Part shown: positions 1-6,275 of the stretch, in pieces
Layout of the letters: each line of letters begins with the position of its first letter
Position numbering within the stretch: position 1 is the first letter of the stretch
From: a virus
Virus record (IMG/VR): IMGVR_UViG_3300010391_000080
Coordinates: 1 to 23,098 of that record
Reading direction: 5' to 3' (one strand)
Length of the DNA stretch: 23,098 nt
Notes under the pieces: generated by a model
Told to the model about the DNA's origin: nothing
What the model saw: the letters and a program-made list of their open reading frames with translations, nothing else
Databases searched by the model: none
Position numbers and translations under genes: made by a program

Positions 1-1026
1 CTGCGCCTGCTCACGCCGAGTTCGATGATCGACGGGGAACCGGTTCCCGAGCGGAAATTCATCGTCTTTACCTACGGCTCGTCGGATAACCCCTACGGGA
101 AGGGGCTGGGGCAAAAATGCTGGTGGCCGGTCTGGTTCAAAAAACACGGGATCAAATTTTGGGTCATCTTCGCCGAGAAGTTCGGCGCGCCCACGCCCTG
201 GGGGAAATACCCGCCCGGGACAGATAAAACAGAACAAGACAAGCTCCTGGCGGCCCTGGAAGCCATGCAGCAGGAATCCGCCGTCATCACCCCGGATGGA
301 ATGTTGATCGAACTGATCGAAGCCGCGCGGGCGAGTTCGGTCAACACCTACGAGTCTCTCTGCGAGTTCATGGACAAACAGATCAGCAAGGCCGTGCTAG
401 GGCAGACGGCCACGACCGAGGGGACTCCCGGCAAGCTCGGCAACGAGGAGAGCCAGGAAAATGTCCGGGACGATATTGTCAAAGCAGACGCGGACCTGCT
501 CGCCGAATGCCTCAACGCGACGGTGATCAAATGGATCGTCGATTTTAATTTCGGGCCGCAGCCCGTCTATCCGAAATTCTGGATCCGGACCGAGCCGGAA
601 GCAGATCTCAAGGCCCTGGCGGAGAGAGACAAAATCATTCTGCGGGATATCGGCGGGATTGAAGTACCGAAGCGGTACCTATATGAGACCTACAATCTGC
701 CCGAACCGGAGGAAGGGGAAGAGGTGATCGCGCCGCCGGCGGGCCCCGTCCTTTCCCCGGGCCCCGGGCAATTTGCCGAATCGGATTCGGCCGGTCCGGG
801 TTCCACGATCGACCGGATTACGAACAAGGCAATGGCGGACGCATCGATCGATGAACTTATGGCGCCCGTGAGCAATGCCTTACAGGAATGCGGCTCCATC
901 GAGGAATTCCGGAATAAACTCTTCGACCTTTTTAAAGGAATGGATCCCGTATCCCTGGGCAACCTGATGCAGCGGGCCATGACCCTGGCCGATCTGTCGG
1001 GGAGGTTCGATGCCGCCCAGCGCTGA
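1..1026 (+). CDS. Mu gp29-like portal protein (DUF935), 5' end outside window
   Basis: This is the C-terminal part of a portal protein, the ring at the capsid vertex through which DNA is packaged and to which the tail attaches. The frame is open from base 1, so the true start lies upstream; the first ATG in view (25) is internal. Seen: the stretch GKGLGQKCWWPVWFKKHG, then KFWVIFAEKFGAPTPWGKYP, typical of the DUF935 portal core. A helical segment follows, with VKADADLLAECLNATVIKWI, and an acidic, Pro/Gly-rich linker near residues 235-265 of the visible part. About 341 residues are visible; the family is usually near 500. The stop overlaps the start of the head-morphogenesis gene by 17 nt, the usual portal-F pairing of Mu-like heads. 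Assignment is from recognition of the family, without a search. Confidence 0.9.
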   Translation: MRLLTPSSMIDGEPVPERKFIVFTYGSSDNPYGKGLGQKCWWPVWFKKHGIKFWVIFAEKFGAPTPWGKYPPGTDKTEQDKLLAALEAMQQESAVITPDGMLIELIEAARASSVNTYESLCEFMDKQISKAVLGQTATTEGTPGKLGNEESQENVRDDIVKADADLLAECLNATVIKWIVDFNFGPQPVYPKFWIRTEPEADLKALAERDKIILRDIGGIEVPKRYLYETYNLPEPEEGEEVIAPPAGPVLSPGPGQFAESDSAGPGSTIDRITNKAMADASIDELMAPVSNALQECGSIEEFRNKLFDLFKGMDPVSLGNLMQRAMTLADLSGRFDAAQR

Positions 1027-1729
1027 ATACCTGAATCTTCCCTTTGACGAGGCCATCGCCTTCTTCCGGCAGAAGGTCAATCTGCCTACGCGGGCCTGGA
1101 CGGACCTTTGGAAGGAGATGCACACTCGGGCCTTCACCGTGGCCGGGGCGATGAAGGATGACCTCCTCGCGGATTTGCGGGCCGCCGTGGACGCGGGAAT
1201 CGCCGAGGGGACGACGATCCAGGATTTTCGGAAGGCCTTCGACGAGATCATCCAGAAATATGGATGGAGCTACAAGGGCGGCCGGGGATGGAGGACGGGA
1301 GTAATTTTCAATACCAACGTGAGCGTGGCCTACAGCGCTGGGCATTACGCCCAGATGAGCGATCCGGATGTTCTGGCGGCCAGGCCCTATTGGCGGTATG
1401 TCGCGTCGACCTCGATCGAGAAGCGCCCGGAGCATATGAAGTGGTACAACCTGGTCCTTCCATCGGACGATCCTTTTTGGAATACCCATTATCCGCCCAA
1501 CGGCTGGGGCTGCAAGTGAGGGGTCGTGAATTTATCCGCCCGTGAGGTGGACAGATTGAAGACAGAGACGGCGGGGGGGGCTCACCCGGTGATGACTAAA
1601 GCCCCCGCGCCGGAATATTACGACTGGACCGATAAATCAACCGGCAGAACACATAAAATCCCGGTGGGGATCGATCCCGGCTGGGATTACAACCCTGGAA
1701 AAGTGGATGTAAAAAAATGGCCGGTGTGA
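1010..1729 (+). CDS. Mu F-like minor head (head morphogenesis) protein with in-frame TGA
   Basis: Minor capsid protein of the Mu F/SPP1 gp7 family, which acts with the portal in head assembly. Start ATG 1010 follows GGGGAGG at a good distance and overlaps the portal gene. Residues 1-169 are classical for the family: NLPTRAWTDLWKEMH, a YKGGRGWRTGVIFNTN segment, the PYWRYV/RPEHMKWYNLVLP region and WNTHYPPNGWGCK. A TGA (1517-1519) then interrupts the frame. The same frame stays open to TGA 1727-1729 and remains family-like (VNLSAREVDRLK; near the end GIDPGWDYNPGK), so the intact protein would be 239 aa. In relatives as I recall them, the motif is GWGCKC, so TGA replaces the second Cys. Options are selenocysteine insertion, a fresh nonsense mutation, or re-initiation at GTG 1526. 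A G8 run lies at 1573-1580. Confidence 0.8.
1517..1557 (+). promoter_or_regulatory. In-frame TGA plus SECIS-like hairpin (candidate selenocysteine signal)
   Basis: TGA occupies 1517-1519. A hairpin can be drawn from 1529 to 1557. Its upper stem is 1535-1540 (TCCGCC) paired with 1546-1551 (GGTGGA). One A-C mismatch (1534/1552) follows, then a five-pair lower stem 1529-1533/1553-1557. The apical loop CGTGA (1541-1545) has G at its second position. The TGA is separated from the loop by 21 nt. Known bacterial SECIS elements lie just 3' of the UGA inside the coding region, with a G early in the apical loop at roughly this spacing. The pairing is seen; the function is inferred. GC-rich DNA forms hairpins easily, so this alone is not proof. 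Confidence 0.4.
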
Positions 1730-2244
1730 CTCTCAACGTGAAAATCGAGGATCAGGGTGTCCGAGATCTGATCGGCAGGTTGCGGGAAAGGACCTCCAAT
1801 CTGACTCCGGCCATGAAGATCATCGGCAGCATCGTGCGGACATCCGTCATTCGCAATTTCGAAGCCGGCGGCCGGCCGCCGTGGAAGCCCCTCAAAGTCA
1901 TTTCTTACCATCTCGGCTACACGATGGGCCGTAAGACGAAAGCGTATACGCAAAGGGGCGGCCTCACGGCCGGGTTCCAGAGGTACCTGGCGGGGAAGAA
2001 AATTTTGATCGGGCGGGGTTTTGGCGGCGGGCTGATGGGCTCGGTCCACTTCACGGCTCACCCGGACCGGGTGGAGATCGGCACCAACAAAATTTACGGA
2101 GCCATCCATCAGCTGGGCGGCAAAGCCGGCCGGGGGCACAAAGTCGATATCCCGGCCAGGCCGTTTCTGATGGTCCAGAGCGAGGACTGGGCGGAGATCA
2201 GGGCGGCGCTGCAGGATTATCTGACATCGAAAAGCGGGGGCTAG
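1717..2244 (+). CDS. Phage virion morphogenesis protein (Mu gpG / P2 gpS-like)
   Basis: A 175-aa protein of the phage virion-morphogenesis/tail-completion family, needed for head-tail joining or tail maturation. Supporting features are the N-terminal VTLNVKIEDQGVRDLIGRLRE, the central RNFEAGGRPPWKPL, and the C-terminal AIHQLGGKAGRGHKVDIPARPF, all hallmarks of the family. Length is normal. ATG 1717 lies inside the last codons of the preceding head gene (13-nt overlap), so the two are probably translationally coupled. This overlap also argues that the frame after the upstream TGA is really translated, because coupling needs ribosomes arriving at 1729. It sits in the Mu gene order between F and the protease, after which a small non-structural insertion begins. 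Confidence 0.88.
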   Translation: MAGVTLNVKIEDQGVRDLIGRLRERTSNLTPAMKIIGSIVRTSVIRNFEAGGRPPWKPLKVISYHLGYTMGRKTKAYTQRGGLTAGFQRYLAGKKILIGRGFGGGLMGSVHFTAHPDRVEIGTNKIYGAIHQLGGKAGRGHKVDIPARPFLMVQSEDWAEIRAALQDYLTSKSGG

Positions 2245-2301
2245 AGCGCCCGGGCTTGAAAAGGCGGCCTCCCTACCGTCCTGCCCCCGCCCCACAATAC
2301 C

Positions 2302-2334
2302 AGGCGCAAGGTACAAGGTTCAAGGCGCAAGGTA
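2302..2334 (+). repeat. Short direct repeat (AGGCGCAAGGTA twice) in intergenic gap
   Basis: The 126-nt gap after the virion-morphogenesis gene holds AGGCGCAAGGTA at 2302-2313 and again at 2323-2334, with ACAAGGTTC-like sequence between (period 21 nt). Chains of AAGGT/CAAGGTTC words of this kind are familiar as intergenic filler in several environmental bacterial genomes. No coding signal is visible in the gap. No function is assigned. Confidence 0.5.
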
Positions 2335-2370
2335 AAAAAACAGGGAAACAAACTGAGGGAGGTTTGAAGG

Positions 2371-2568
2371 ATGAAGGCCAACGATTTTATCACTCTTGAG
2401 CAGCTTGCGAAGGAGATGGAGGTTTCGGAGACCACCGTCAGGGAATGGCGGCAGAGAAAGATGCCGGTCATAAAAATCGAAAAATTCGTGCGGGTCTACA
2501 GGCCGGGATTTTTTAGATGGCTGCTCGATCAGAAGGATGAAGGGACCGAAAATGGAAGCGGAGAATAA
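2371..2568 (+). CDS. Small HTH DNA-binding protein (MerR/excisionase-like)
   Basis: A 65-aa protein that is nearly all one winged helix-turn-helix domain of the excisionase/MerR-like type. It starts FITLEQLAKEMEVSETTVREW and continues RQRKMPVIKIEKFVRVYRPGFFRWL, the usual pattern of recognition helix followed by a basic wing. The ATG follows GGGAGG with a long spacing, or GAAGG immediately upstream. It probably binds DNA as an excisionase-like or regulatory factor; the target is unknown. Its place between the G-like and protease genes is outside the Mu late-gene plan, so it looks like an inserted 'moron'. Directly repeated 21-bp units some 215 bp downstream could be its sites, but that is only a guess. 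The domain call is fairly sure; the role is not. Confidence 0.7.
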   Translation: MKANDFITLEQLAKEMEVSETTVREWRQRKMPVIKIEKFVRVYRPGFFRWLLDQKDEGTENGSGE

Positions 2569-2782
2569 GGGGATAACCTGTCCGAATTGCGGCCGGTTGG
2601 AACGGGGAAACACGACCCGGGAAAAACTTAAATTCTGCGGCCTGTGCGTCCAGGATATGCTCCGGAAATTTGCCCGGGAAAAGAACGAAAAACGCGGAAA
2701 CCCGAATCGCTCAAATTTGCCCCAGGACGAGACTTCTCGGGGGGGGGTGCTACCCTTACCCTCGATTTCGGCAGGGGGGTAA
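2552..2782 (+). CDS. Small zinc-ribbon protein, unknown function
   Basis: A predicted 76-aa protein with two Cys pairs, CPNC near residue 9 and CGLC near residue 30, which could hold one zinc ion, then a basic helix (LRKFAREKNEKR). I chose ATG 2552 over 2537 because GAAGGGA lies six bases ahead of it; the gene then overlaps the HTH gene by 17 nt, suggesting co-expression. The last 25 residues are low-complexity and run through a G9 tract (2739-2747). Loss of one G would move reading into a frame that stays open to 2873 through the 21-bp repeats (FGRVLIS units). The C-terminus is therefore uncertain or possibly variable. I recognise no family; nucleic-acid or protein binding is the most that can be inferred. 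Confidence 0.5.
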   Translation: MEAENKGITCPNCGRLERGNTTREKLKFCGLCVQDMLRKFAREKNEKRGNPNRSNLPQDETSRGGVLPLPSISAGG

Positions 2783-2783
2783 T

Positions 2784-2840
2784 TTTGGGCGCGTCCTGAT
2801 ATCGTTTGGGCGCGTCCTGATATCGTTTGGGCGCGTCCTG
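2784..2840 (+). repeat. 21-bp tandem direct repeat, about 2.7 copies
   Basis: Two perfect 21-bp copies (2784-2804 and 2805-2825) and a 15-bp partial third copy (2826-2840). The core is GGGCGCGTCCTGATATCG, containing the palindrome GATATC. The period equals two helical turns, as in operator or iteron arrays. It is also a multiple of three, so the copies would encode FGRVLIS units if read. The array lies between the zinc-ribbon gene and the protease gene. Function unknown. Confidence 0.75.
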
Positions 2841-2873
2841 GCGCGTTTCAGGAACGAGATTCGAGGTCCGTGA

Positions 2874-2909
2874 CCCCAAAAACGGCATTTTTGAGTTTTC
2901 GGGGTTTTT
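2874..2909 (+). terminator. Candidate weak rho-independent terminator
   Basis: CCCCAAAA (2874-2881) can pair with TTTTCGGGG (2896-2904, one bulged C), followed by five T. It sits between the small HTH/zinc-ribbon pair and the protease gene, where it could separate the inserted genes from the late operon. The stem is half A-T with a 14-nt loop, so it would be weak. Confidence 0.3.
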
Positions 2910-2926
2910 GAGGGGGGTAAAAAGGC

Positions 2927-4174
2927 ATGCCTTACGCTAAAAAAGAGGACCTTCCGGAGGCGGTCAAAGGGCTCCCGGATCATGGCCAGGAGATCTGGAT
3001 GGCCGCCTATAACTCGGCCGCCGAGCAGTACGCCGGGGACGAGGAGAAATGCATGGCTACCGCCTGGGCCGCCGTGAAAAATAAATATGAGAAAAATGCC
3101 GACGGGAAATGGGTTGCTAAGGGCGGGGATCATGCCGACCCGGATCTCGGGTGGGTCCCAGTGTTCCGGATCGGGGAGCATACGGATTCCGAGGGGAATA
3201 CCCGGAAGTGGAGCGAGGCGGATCTGGACCTGATCGCCTCTTCCTATGATCCGTCGAAACACGAAGCGCCCGTGGTGATCGGCCATCCGATCACGGACGC
3301 GCCAGCCTGGGGATGGGTGGAAGGGCTCCGGCGCGAGGGGCTGGTCCTTTCCGCCAAACTCAAAAACCTGGTGCCGGAATTCGTGGATATGGTCAAGAAA
3401 GGAATGTTCAAGAAACGCAGCATCTCCCTCTATCCGGACCTGACCCTGCGGCATATCGGCTTTCTGGGAGCTATGCCGCCGTCGGTGAAAGGCCTGGCCG
3501 ACATAAAGTTCGACGAAGGTTTGATTACCCTGGAATATGAGGAATCCAACAACAAAAACAAAGGAGGAGCGAAGATGGGCTTGAGAGACATTTTAAAAGG
3601 CATTTTTACCAAGGCGATCGACGAGATCCCGGAGGATCAACTGCTGACCGCGCAGCCGCGGGTATTCAGCGAGGCCGAGGTGAAGGAGCGGGAACGCCTG
3701 GCGGCCGAGAGAGCGACTAAGGATTTCTCGGAGAAGGAGAAGGGGCTCAGGGATCGCGAGGCTATTCTCATTGTGGGGGAAACGGGGGCCAGGAGGAAGA
3801 TCCTCTCCGATCTATGTGAAGGGCTGCTGCAGGCCGGGAAGCTCATGCCGGGCATGACCAAACCGGGGATGGGCATGGTTTCGTTCCTCGAAGCCGTCGC
3901 GGGGATCCCCGCGGAGATCGAGTTCGAGGAAGGCGGGCAGAAGAAGAAGCAGAAGCCGCTGGACTTTGCGAAATCCTTTCTGGAAGGGCTTCCCAAGGTG
4001 ATCGAGTTTTCGGAGGTGGCGGGGCGGGGCAAACAGCCCCCGACCGATTTCGACAAGCTGGTCGACGCGAGGATGGCCGACAAAAAATGCTCGCGGGCGG
4101 AGGCCATCTCCTTCGTGGCCAAGGATAACCCCGAGGCGCATAAGGAGTATATCCAGCAGATCAACCAAAAATGA
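2927..4174 (+). CDS. ChaB-domain head maturation protease with scaffold region (Mu gpI-like)
   Basis: A 415-aa fusion. Residues 1-63 form a ChaB-like domain (LPEAVKGLPDHGQEIWMAAYN, then AWAAVKNKYEK). Residues about 75-205 resemble the Mu gpI-type prohead protease, with HEAPVVIGHP, AWGWVEGLRREG, KKRSISLYPDLTLRHIGFLGA and PPSVKGL. The His in IGHP and the Ser in KKRSISLYP are likely catalytic candidates, by family analogy. Residues 217-415 are the charged, helical scaffold part. The protease is expected to cut scaffold and capsid proteins in the prohead. ATG 2927 lies after GAGGGGGG at a long spacing. An internal, in-frame, strong start at 3575 should make the scaffold alone, as with Mu I/Z. Next come the decoration and capsid genes. 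ChaB at this position has been noted in other phage proteases; its role there is unclear. Confidence 0.85.
   Translation: MPYAKKEDLPEAVKGLPDHGQEIWMAAYNSAAEQYAGDEEKCMATAWAAVKNKYEKNADGKWVAKGGDHADPDLGWVPVFRIGEHTDSEGNTRKWSEADLDLIASSYDPSKHEAPVVIGHPITDAPAWGWVEGLRREGLVLSAKLKNLVPEFVDMVKKGMFKKRSISLYPDLTLRHIGFLGAMPPSVKGLADIKFDEGLITLEYEESNNKNKGGAKMGLRDILKGIFTKAIDEIPEDQLLTAQPRVFSEAEVKERERLAAERATKDFSEKEKGLRDREAILIVGETGARRKILSDLCEGLLQAGKLMPGMTKPGMGMVSFLEAVAGIPAEIEFEEGGQKKKQKPLDFAKSFLEGLPKVIEFSEVAGRGKQPPTDFDKLVDARMADKKCSRAEAISFVAKDNPEAHKEYIQQINQK
3561..3577 (+). promoter_or_regulatory. Strong internal ribosome binding site for nested scaffold
   Basis: AAGGAGG (3561-3567) stands seven bases before ATG 3575, inside the protease gene and in its frame. 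It is as strong as the sites of the decoration and capsid genes, and it falls at the junction between the protease domain and the helical scaffold part. The codons for the linker just ahead (SNNKNKGGAK) are partly shaped by it. Confidence 0.8.
3575..4174 (+). CDS. Nested scaffold protein (Mu gpZ-like internal start)
   Basis: A 199-aa product read in the same frame as the protease, from codon 217 (MGLRDILKGIFTKAIDE). It contains the charged helix FSEAEVKERERLAAERATKDF...KEKGLRDRE, then a Lys/Glu-rich linker. It closes with a compact helical tail (KLVDARMADKKCSRAEAISFV). Abundant, charged, helical sequence without a protease motif fits a head scaffold. In Mu, gene Z lies inside the 3' part of gene I in this way. 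The Shine-Dalgarno sequence is excellent, so separate, higher-level translation is likely. The role is inferred from position and composition. Confidence 0.75.
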   Translation: MGLRDILKGIFTKAIDEIPEDQLLTAQPRVFSEAEVKERERLAAERATKDFSEKEKGLRDREAILIVGETGARRKILSDLCEGLLQAGKLMPGMTKPGMGMVSFLEAVAGIPAEIEFEEGGQKKKQKPLDFAKSFLEGLPKVIEFSEVAGRGKQPPTDFDKLVDARMADKKCSRAEAISFVAKDNPEAHKEYIQQINQK

Positions 4175-4187
4175 ACGGCGCACGGCA

Positions 4188-4199
4188 TAGGGCGCCCTA
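4188..4199. repeat. TAGGGCGCCCTA palindrome (REP-like remnant)
   Basis: A perfect 12-bp palindrome just ahead of the decoration gene's ribosome site, inside GGCGCACGGCATAGGGCGCCCTACC. Its GCGCCCTACCA end matches the right end of the double-hairpin element at 12490-12554, so it may be a shortened copy of the same intergenic family. Confidence 0.5.
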
Positions 4200-4222
4200 C
4201 CATTCAATAAAGGAGGAACGAG

Positions 4223-5206
4223 ATGTTCAACGAGGGGATCAAGACATTCACGGCAAACGGGGCTTTGGGGGCCAAGGTGCGGGTAAAAATTACCGCCGCT
4301 TCGGCCACGACCCCGCCCCAGGTGGAATTGGCCGGGGCCGGGGAACAGCATATCGGCATCACCGAATACGCGGCGGCTACCGGCGCCGCGGTGGCGGTGA
4401 AGCTGCGCACCTACCCCGGGAGCCATGAGGGCATCGCCTCCGAGGCGATCGCCGTTGGAGCGACTCTTTACGGCGCCGCCGCCGGGAAAATCTCCGACAC
4501 GTCGAGCGGAACGGCCATCGGGATCGCACTTGAAGAAGCCACGGCCAACGGGGACATCATCGAGTTTATCGATTTCACCGTCATCTCCACGACCGCGGCG
4601 AATATCAGCATCGCCGATGCGGGCAACATCATCACCGGGGTCACCGCGGAAGCGGCGCTGGCGGAGATCATGGTGGGAATGAAGACGGCCCAATACCAGA
4701 TCCAGCCCGATTTCATGTGCGCCGAAGCGGGGGCGGCGATCGGGGCGTTCGCCTCTGAGGCCCAGGCGACCTTCGGCAACACGCAGATCTCCAACAAGGA
4801 CGTGGGGATCAGGTGGAACAATCATGCCACCCCGGGCGATATGGCCGTCCACTTCACGATGCCCCAGGACCTCGATGACGGGGCAGCCCTGGTGCTCCAC
4901 CTGCTCGGCACTGTGCTCAAGGTGGGCGGGGCGGTCGTCGACAGCCCGGTGGTCACGGTGGAAGCGTACTTCTCCGGAGTTGGAGACGCGCCCGCGGCCG
5001 ATGACAACTGCGGCGGAGATTCGAGCGAGTTCACCGCCGACGGAACCCTGGAGGAAGGGACCCTGACGATCACCGCGGGAAACCTCCCGGCCTCCCCCCA
5101 GGCGCTGACCCTGATTCTCCATCCCAAGGACGGGGAGCTCGGGACCGACGACTTCTTCCTGGCCGGGATCTGGCTCGAAGGGAAGAGGAAGTGCCTGACG
5201 ACCTAA
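4223..5206 (+). CDS. Capsid decoration protein (DUF2190-like) with extra C-terminal domain
   Basis: A 327-aa protein in the slot between scaffold and major capsid, where head decoration/stabilisation proteins sit. Residues 1-115 look like a DUF2190-type decoration domain: Ala/Gly-rich beta strands such as GAKVRVKITAAS, AGAGEQHIGITEYAAATGA and IGIALEEATANGDIIEFI. Residues about 130-327 are an added beta-rich part (MAVHFTMPQDLDDGAALVLH, then DDFFLAGIWLEGKRK) resembling jelly-roll domains of surface virion proteins. DUF2190 proteins alone are usually near 110 residues, so this is about three times the normal length. The start is fixed by AAAGGAGG seven bases upstream of ATG 4223. The decoration role of the N-terminal domain is fairly secure; the second domain's job (capsid-surface appendage?) is inference. 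Confidence 0.7.
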   Translation: MFNEGIKTFTANGALGAKVRVKITAASATTPPQVELAGAGEQHIGITEYAAATGAAVAVKLRTYPGSHEGIASEAIAVGATLYGAAAGKISDTSSGTAIGIALEEATANGDIIEFIDFTVISTTAANISIADAGNIITGVTAEAALAEIMVGMKTAQYQIQPDFMCAEAGAAIGAFASEAQATFGNTQISNKDVGIRWNNHATPGDMAVHFTMPQDLDDGAALVLHLLGTVLKVGGAVVDSPVVTVEAYFSGVGDAPAADDNCGGDSSEFTADGTLEEGTLTITAGNLPASPQALTLILHPKDGELGTDDFFLAGIWLEGKRKCLTT

Positions 5207-5220
5207 CACAGGAATAACCC

Positions 5221-5248
5221 GTGGGGGCGATCCGTGAATCGCCCCCGC
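5221..5248. repeat. REP-like hairpin (GGGGGCGAT type)
   Basis: Arms 5221-5231 and 5238-5248 pair over 11 positions (one G-T) around the loop CCGTGA. This is the GGGGCGA...TCGCCCC class of intergenic palindrome, and closely related copies lie at 6276-6303 and 16765-16786. It sits between the decoration and capsid genes and has no T run on either side, so a terminator role is unlikely. Confidence 0.75.
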
Positions 5249-5282
5249 AAAACACCTTAAAAGGAAAAAGGAGGAAACGGAA

Positions 5283-6251
5283 ATGCCCAGACCCACATCT
5301 GCAACCACCATTCAGAGGCCCGACCTGGGGGCGATCGCCTACGAGTATAACCAGGAGGCGAGCCAGCGGGGATTCATCGGGCTGGCGCTGCTGCCGCTCT
5401 TCGATGTGCCGGAGCAGTCGGCGGATTACCCCAAGATTCCCCTGGAAGCCCTGATTAAGCTCCAGGACAACAGGCGGGCTCCCCGGGGGAACTACGGACG
5501 CAGCGACTATGAGTTCGAAACGGGCACCTACGCCTGCAAAGAATACGGATGGGAGGAACCGGTGGACGACGTGGAGGCCAGACTCTATCGCAGGTACTTC
5601 GACGCCGAGGAAGTGGCGGCGAAGCGCTGCGTGGACATCAACCTCCGGGGGCAGGAGACGCGGATTGCGGCGATGCTGTTCAACGCCAATAATTTTACCG
5701 TTGCCGATGTGGCCATTGCCTGGAGCACCGCGGCGACCGCAGTACCAAAGGCAAACGTCGACGCCGGCAAGGATGCCATGAGGCTGGCCTCCGGACTCCT
5801 GCCCAACGCCCTGGCCATGAGCCTGAAGGTTTTTAACACCGTCATGCGCACGGCCGAGATCAAGGACGTCCTGAAATATACCAACCCGATCGAGATGAGC
5901 GGTTTTGAGGCGCAGAAACAAATGATGGCCAAGTATTTTGGCGTGGACCAGGTCCTGGTGGGAAATGCCATCAAGGACACCGCCAAGAAGGGGCAGGCAG
6001 CCTCGCTCGGAGACATCTGGGACGATGAATACTGCGGCCTGTTCAAAGTCAGCGCCGGCGGGGCGGATCTCCGCGATCCATGTTTGGGAAGGACGTTCCT
6101 GTGGACGGAGGACAGCCCGAACAACCTGGTCACGGAGCAGTACCGGGAAGAGCAGAAACGGTCCAACATCTACCGGGTGCGGCACAACGTGGATGAATGC
6201 CTGGTCTTCGCGGGGGCCGGGTACCTGTTGGGGAACATCATTCATCCGTAA
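5283..6251 (+). CDS. Major capsid protein
   Basis: A 322-aa protein that forms the icosahedral shell, expected to have the HK97 fold. Position (after scaffold and decoration protein, before the connector region), length and sequence agree. Supporting segments are DLGAIAYEYNQEASQRGFIG, LPLFDVPEQSADYPKIPLEA and YGWEEPVDDVEARLYRRYFD near the N-terminus, and KYFGVDQVLVGNAIKDTAKK and the closing VRHNVDECLVFAGAGYLLGN near the C-terminus. The start ATG 5283 follows AAGGAGG at a good distance. This pattern occurs in capsids of Mu-headed siphophages. The protease encoded upstream may trim it, but no cleavage site is evident to me. Confidence 0.9.
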   Translation: MPRPTSATTIQRPDLGAIAYEYNQEASQRGFIGLALLPLFDVPEQSADYPKIPLEALIKLQDNRRAPRGNYGRSDYEFETGTYACKEYGWEEPVDDVEARLYRRYFDAEEVAAKRCVDINLRGQETRIAAMLFNANNFTVADVAIAWSTAATAVPKANVDAGKDAMRLASGLLPNALAMSLKVFNTVMRTAEIKDVLKYTNPIEMSGFEAQKQMMAKYFGVDQVLVGNAIKDTAKKGQAASLGDIWDDEYCGLFKVSAGGADLRDPCLGRTFLWTEDSPNNLVTEQYREEQKRSNIYRVRHNVDECLVFAGAGYLLGNIIHP

Positions 6252-6275
6252 GGCTAGCGGCGTTGCCAGGGCGGA

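Noticed and set aside
1517-1519. TGA read as Trp or Cys by an altered genetic code
   Set aside because: Many genes here end cleanly at TGA with the next ATG overlapping it (for example 16197-16199, 18050-18052, 20167-20169), so TGA is a normal stop in this genome.
2784-2840. CRISPR-like array
   Set aside because: The repeats are directly adjacent with no spacers, and there are fewer than three copies.
3812-5311. Long open frame on the minus strand opposite protease, decoration and capsid genes
   Set aside because: It is the high-GC antisense shadow of three well-supported genes; its product is Arg/Gly/Asp/His-rich low-complexity sequence and spans several + genes.
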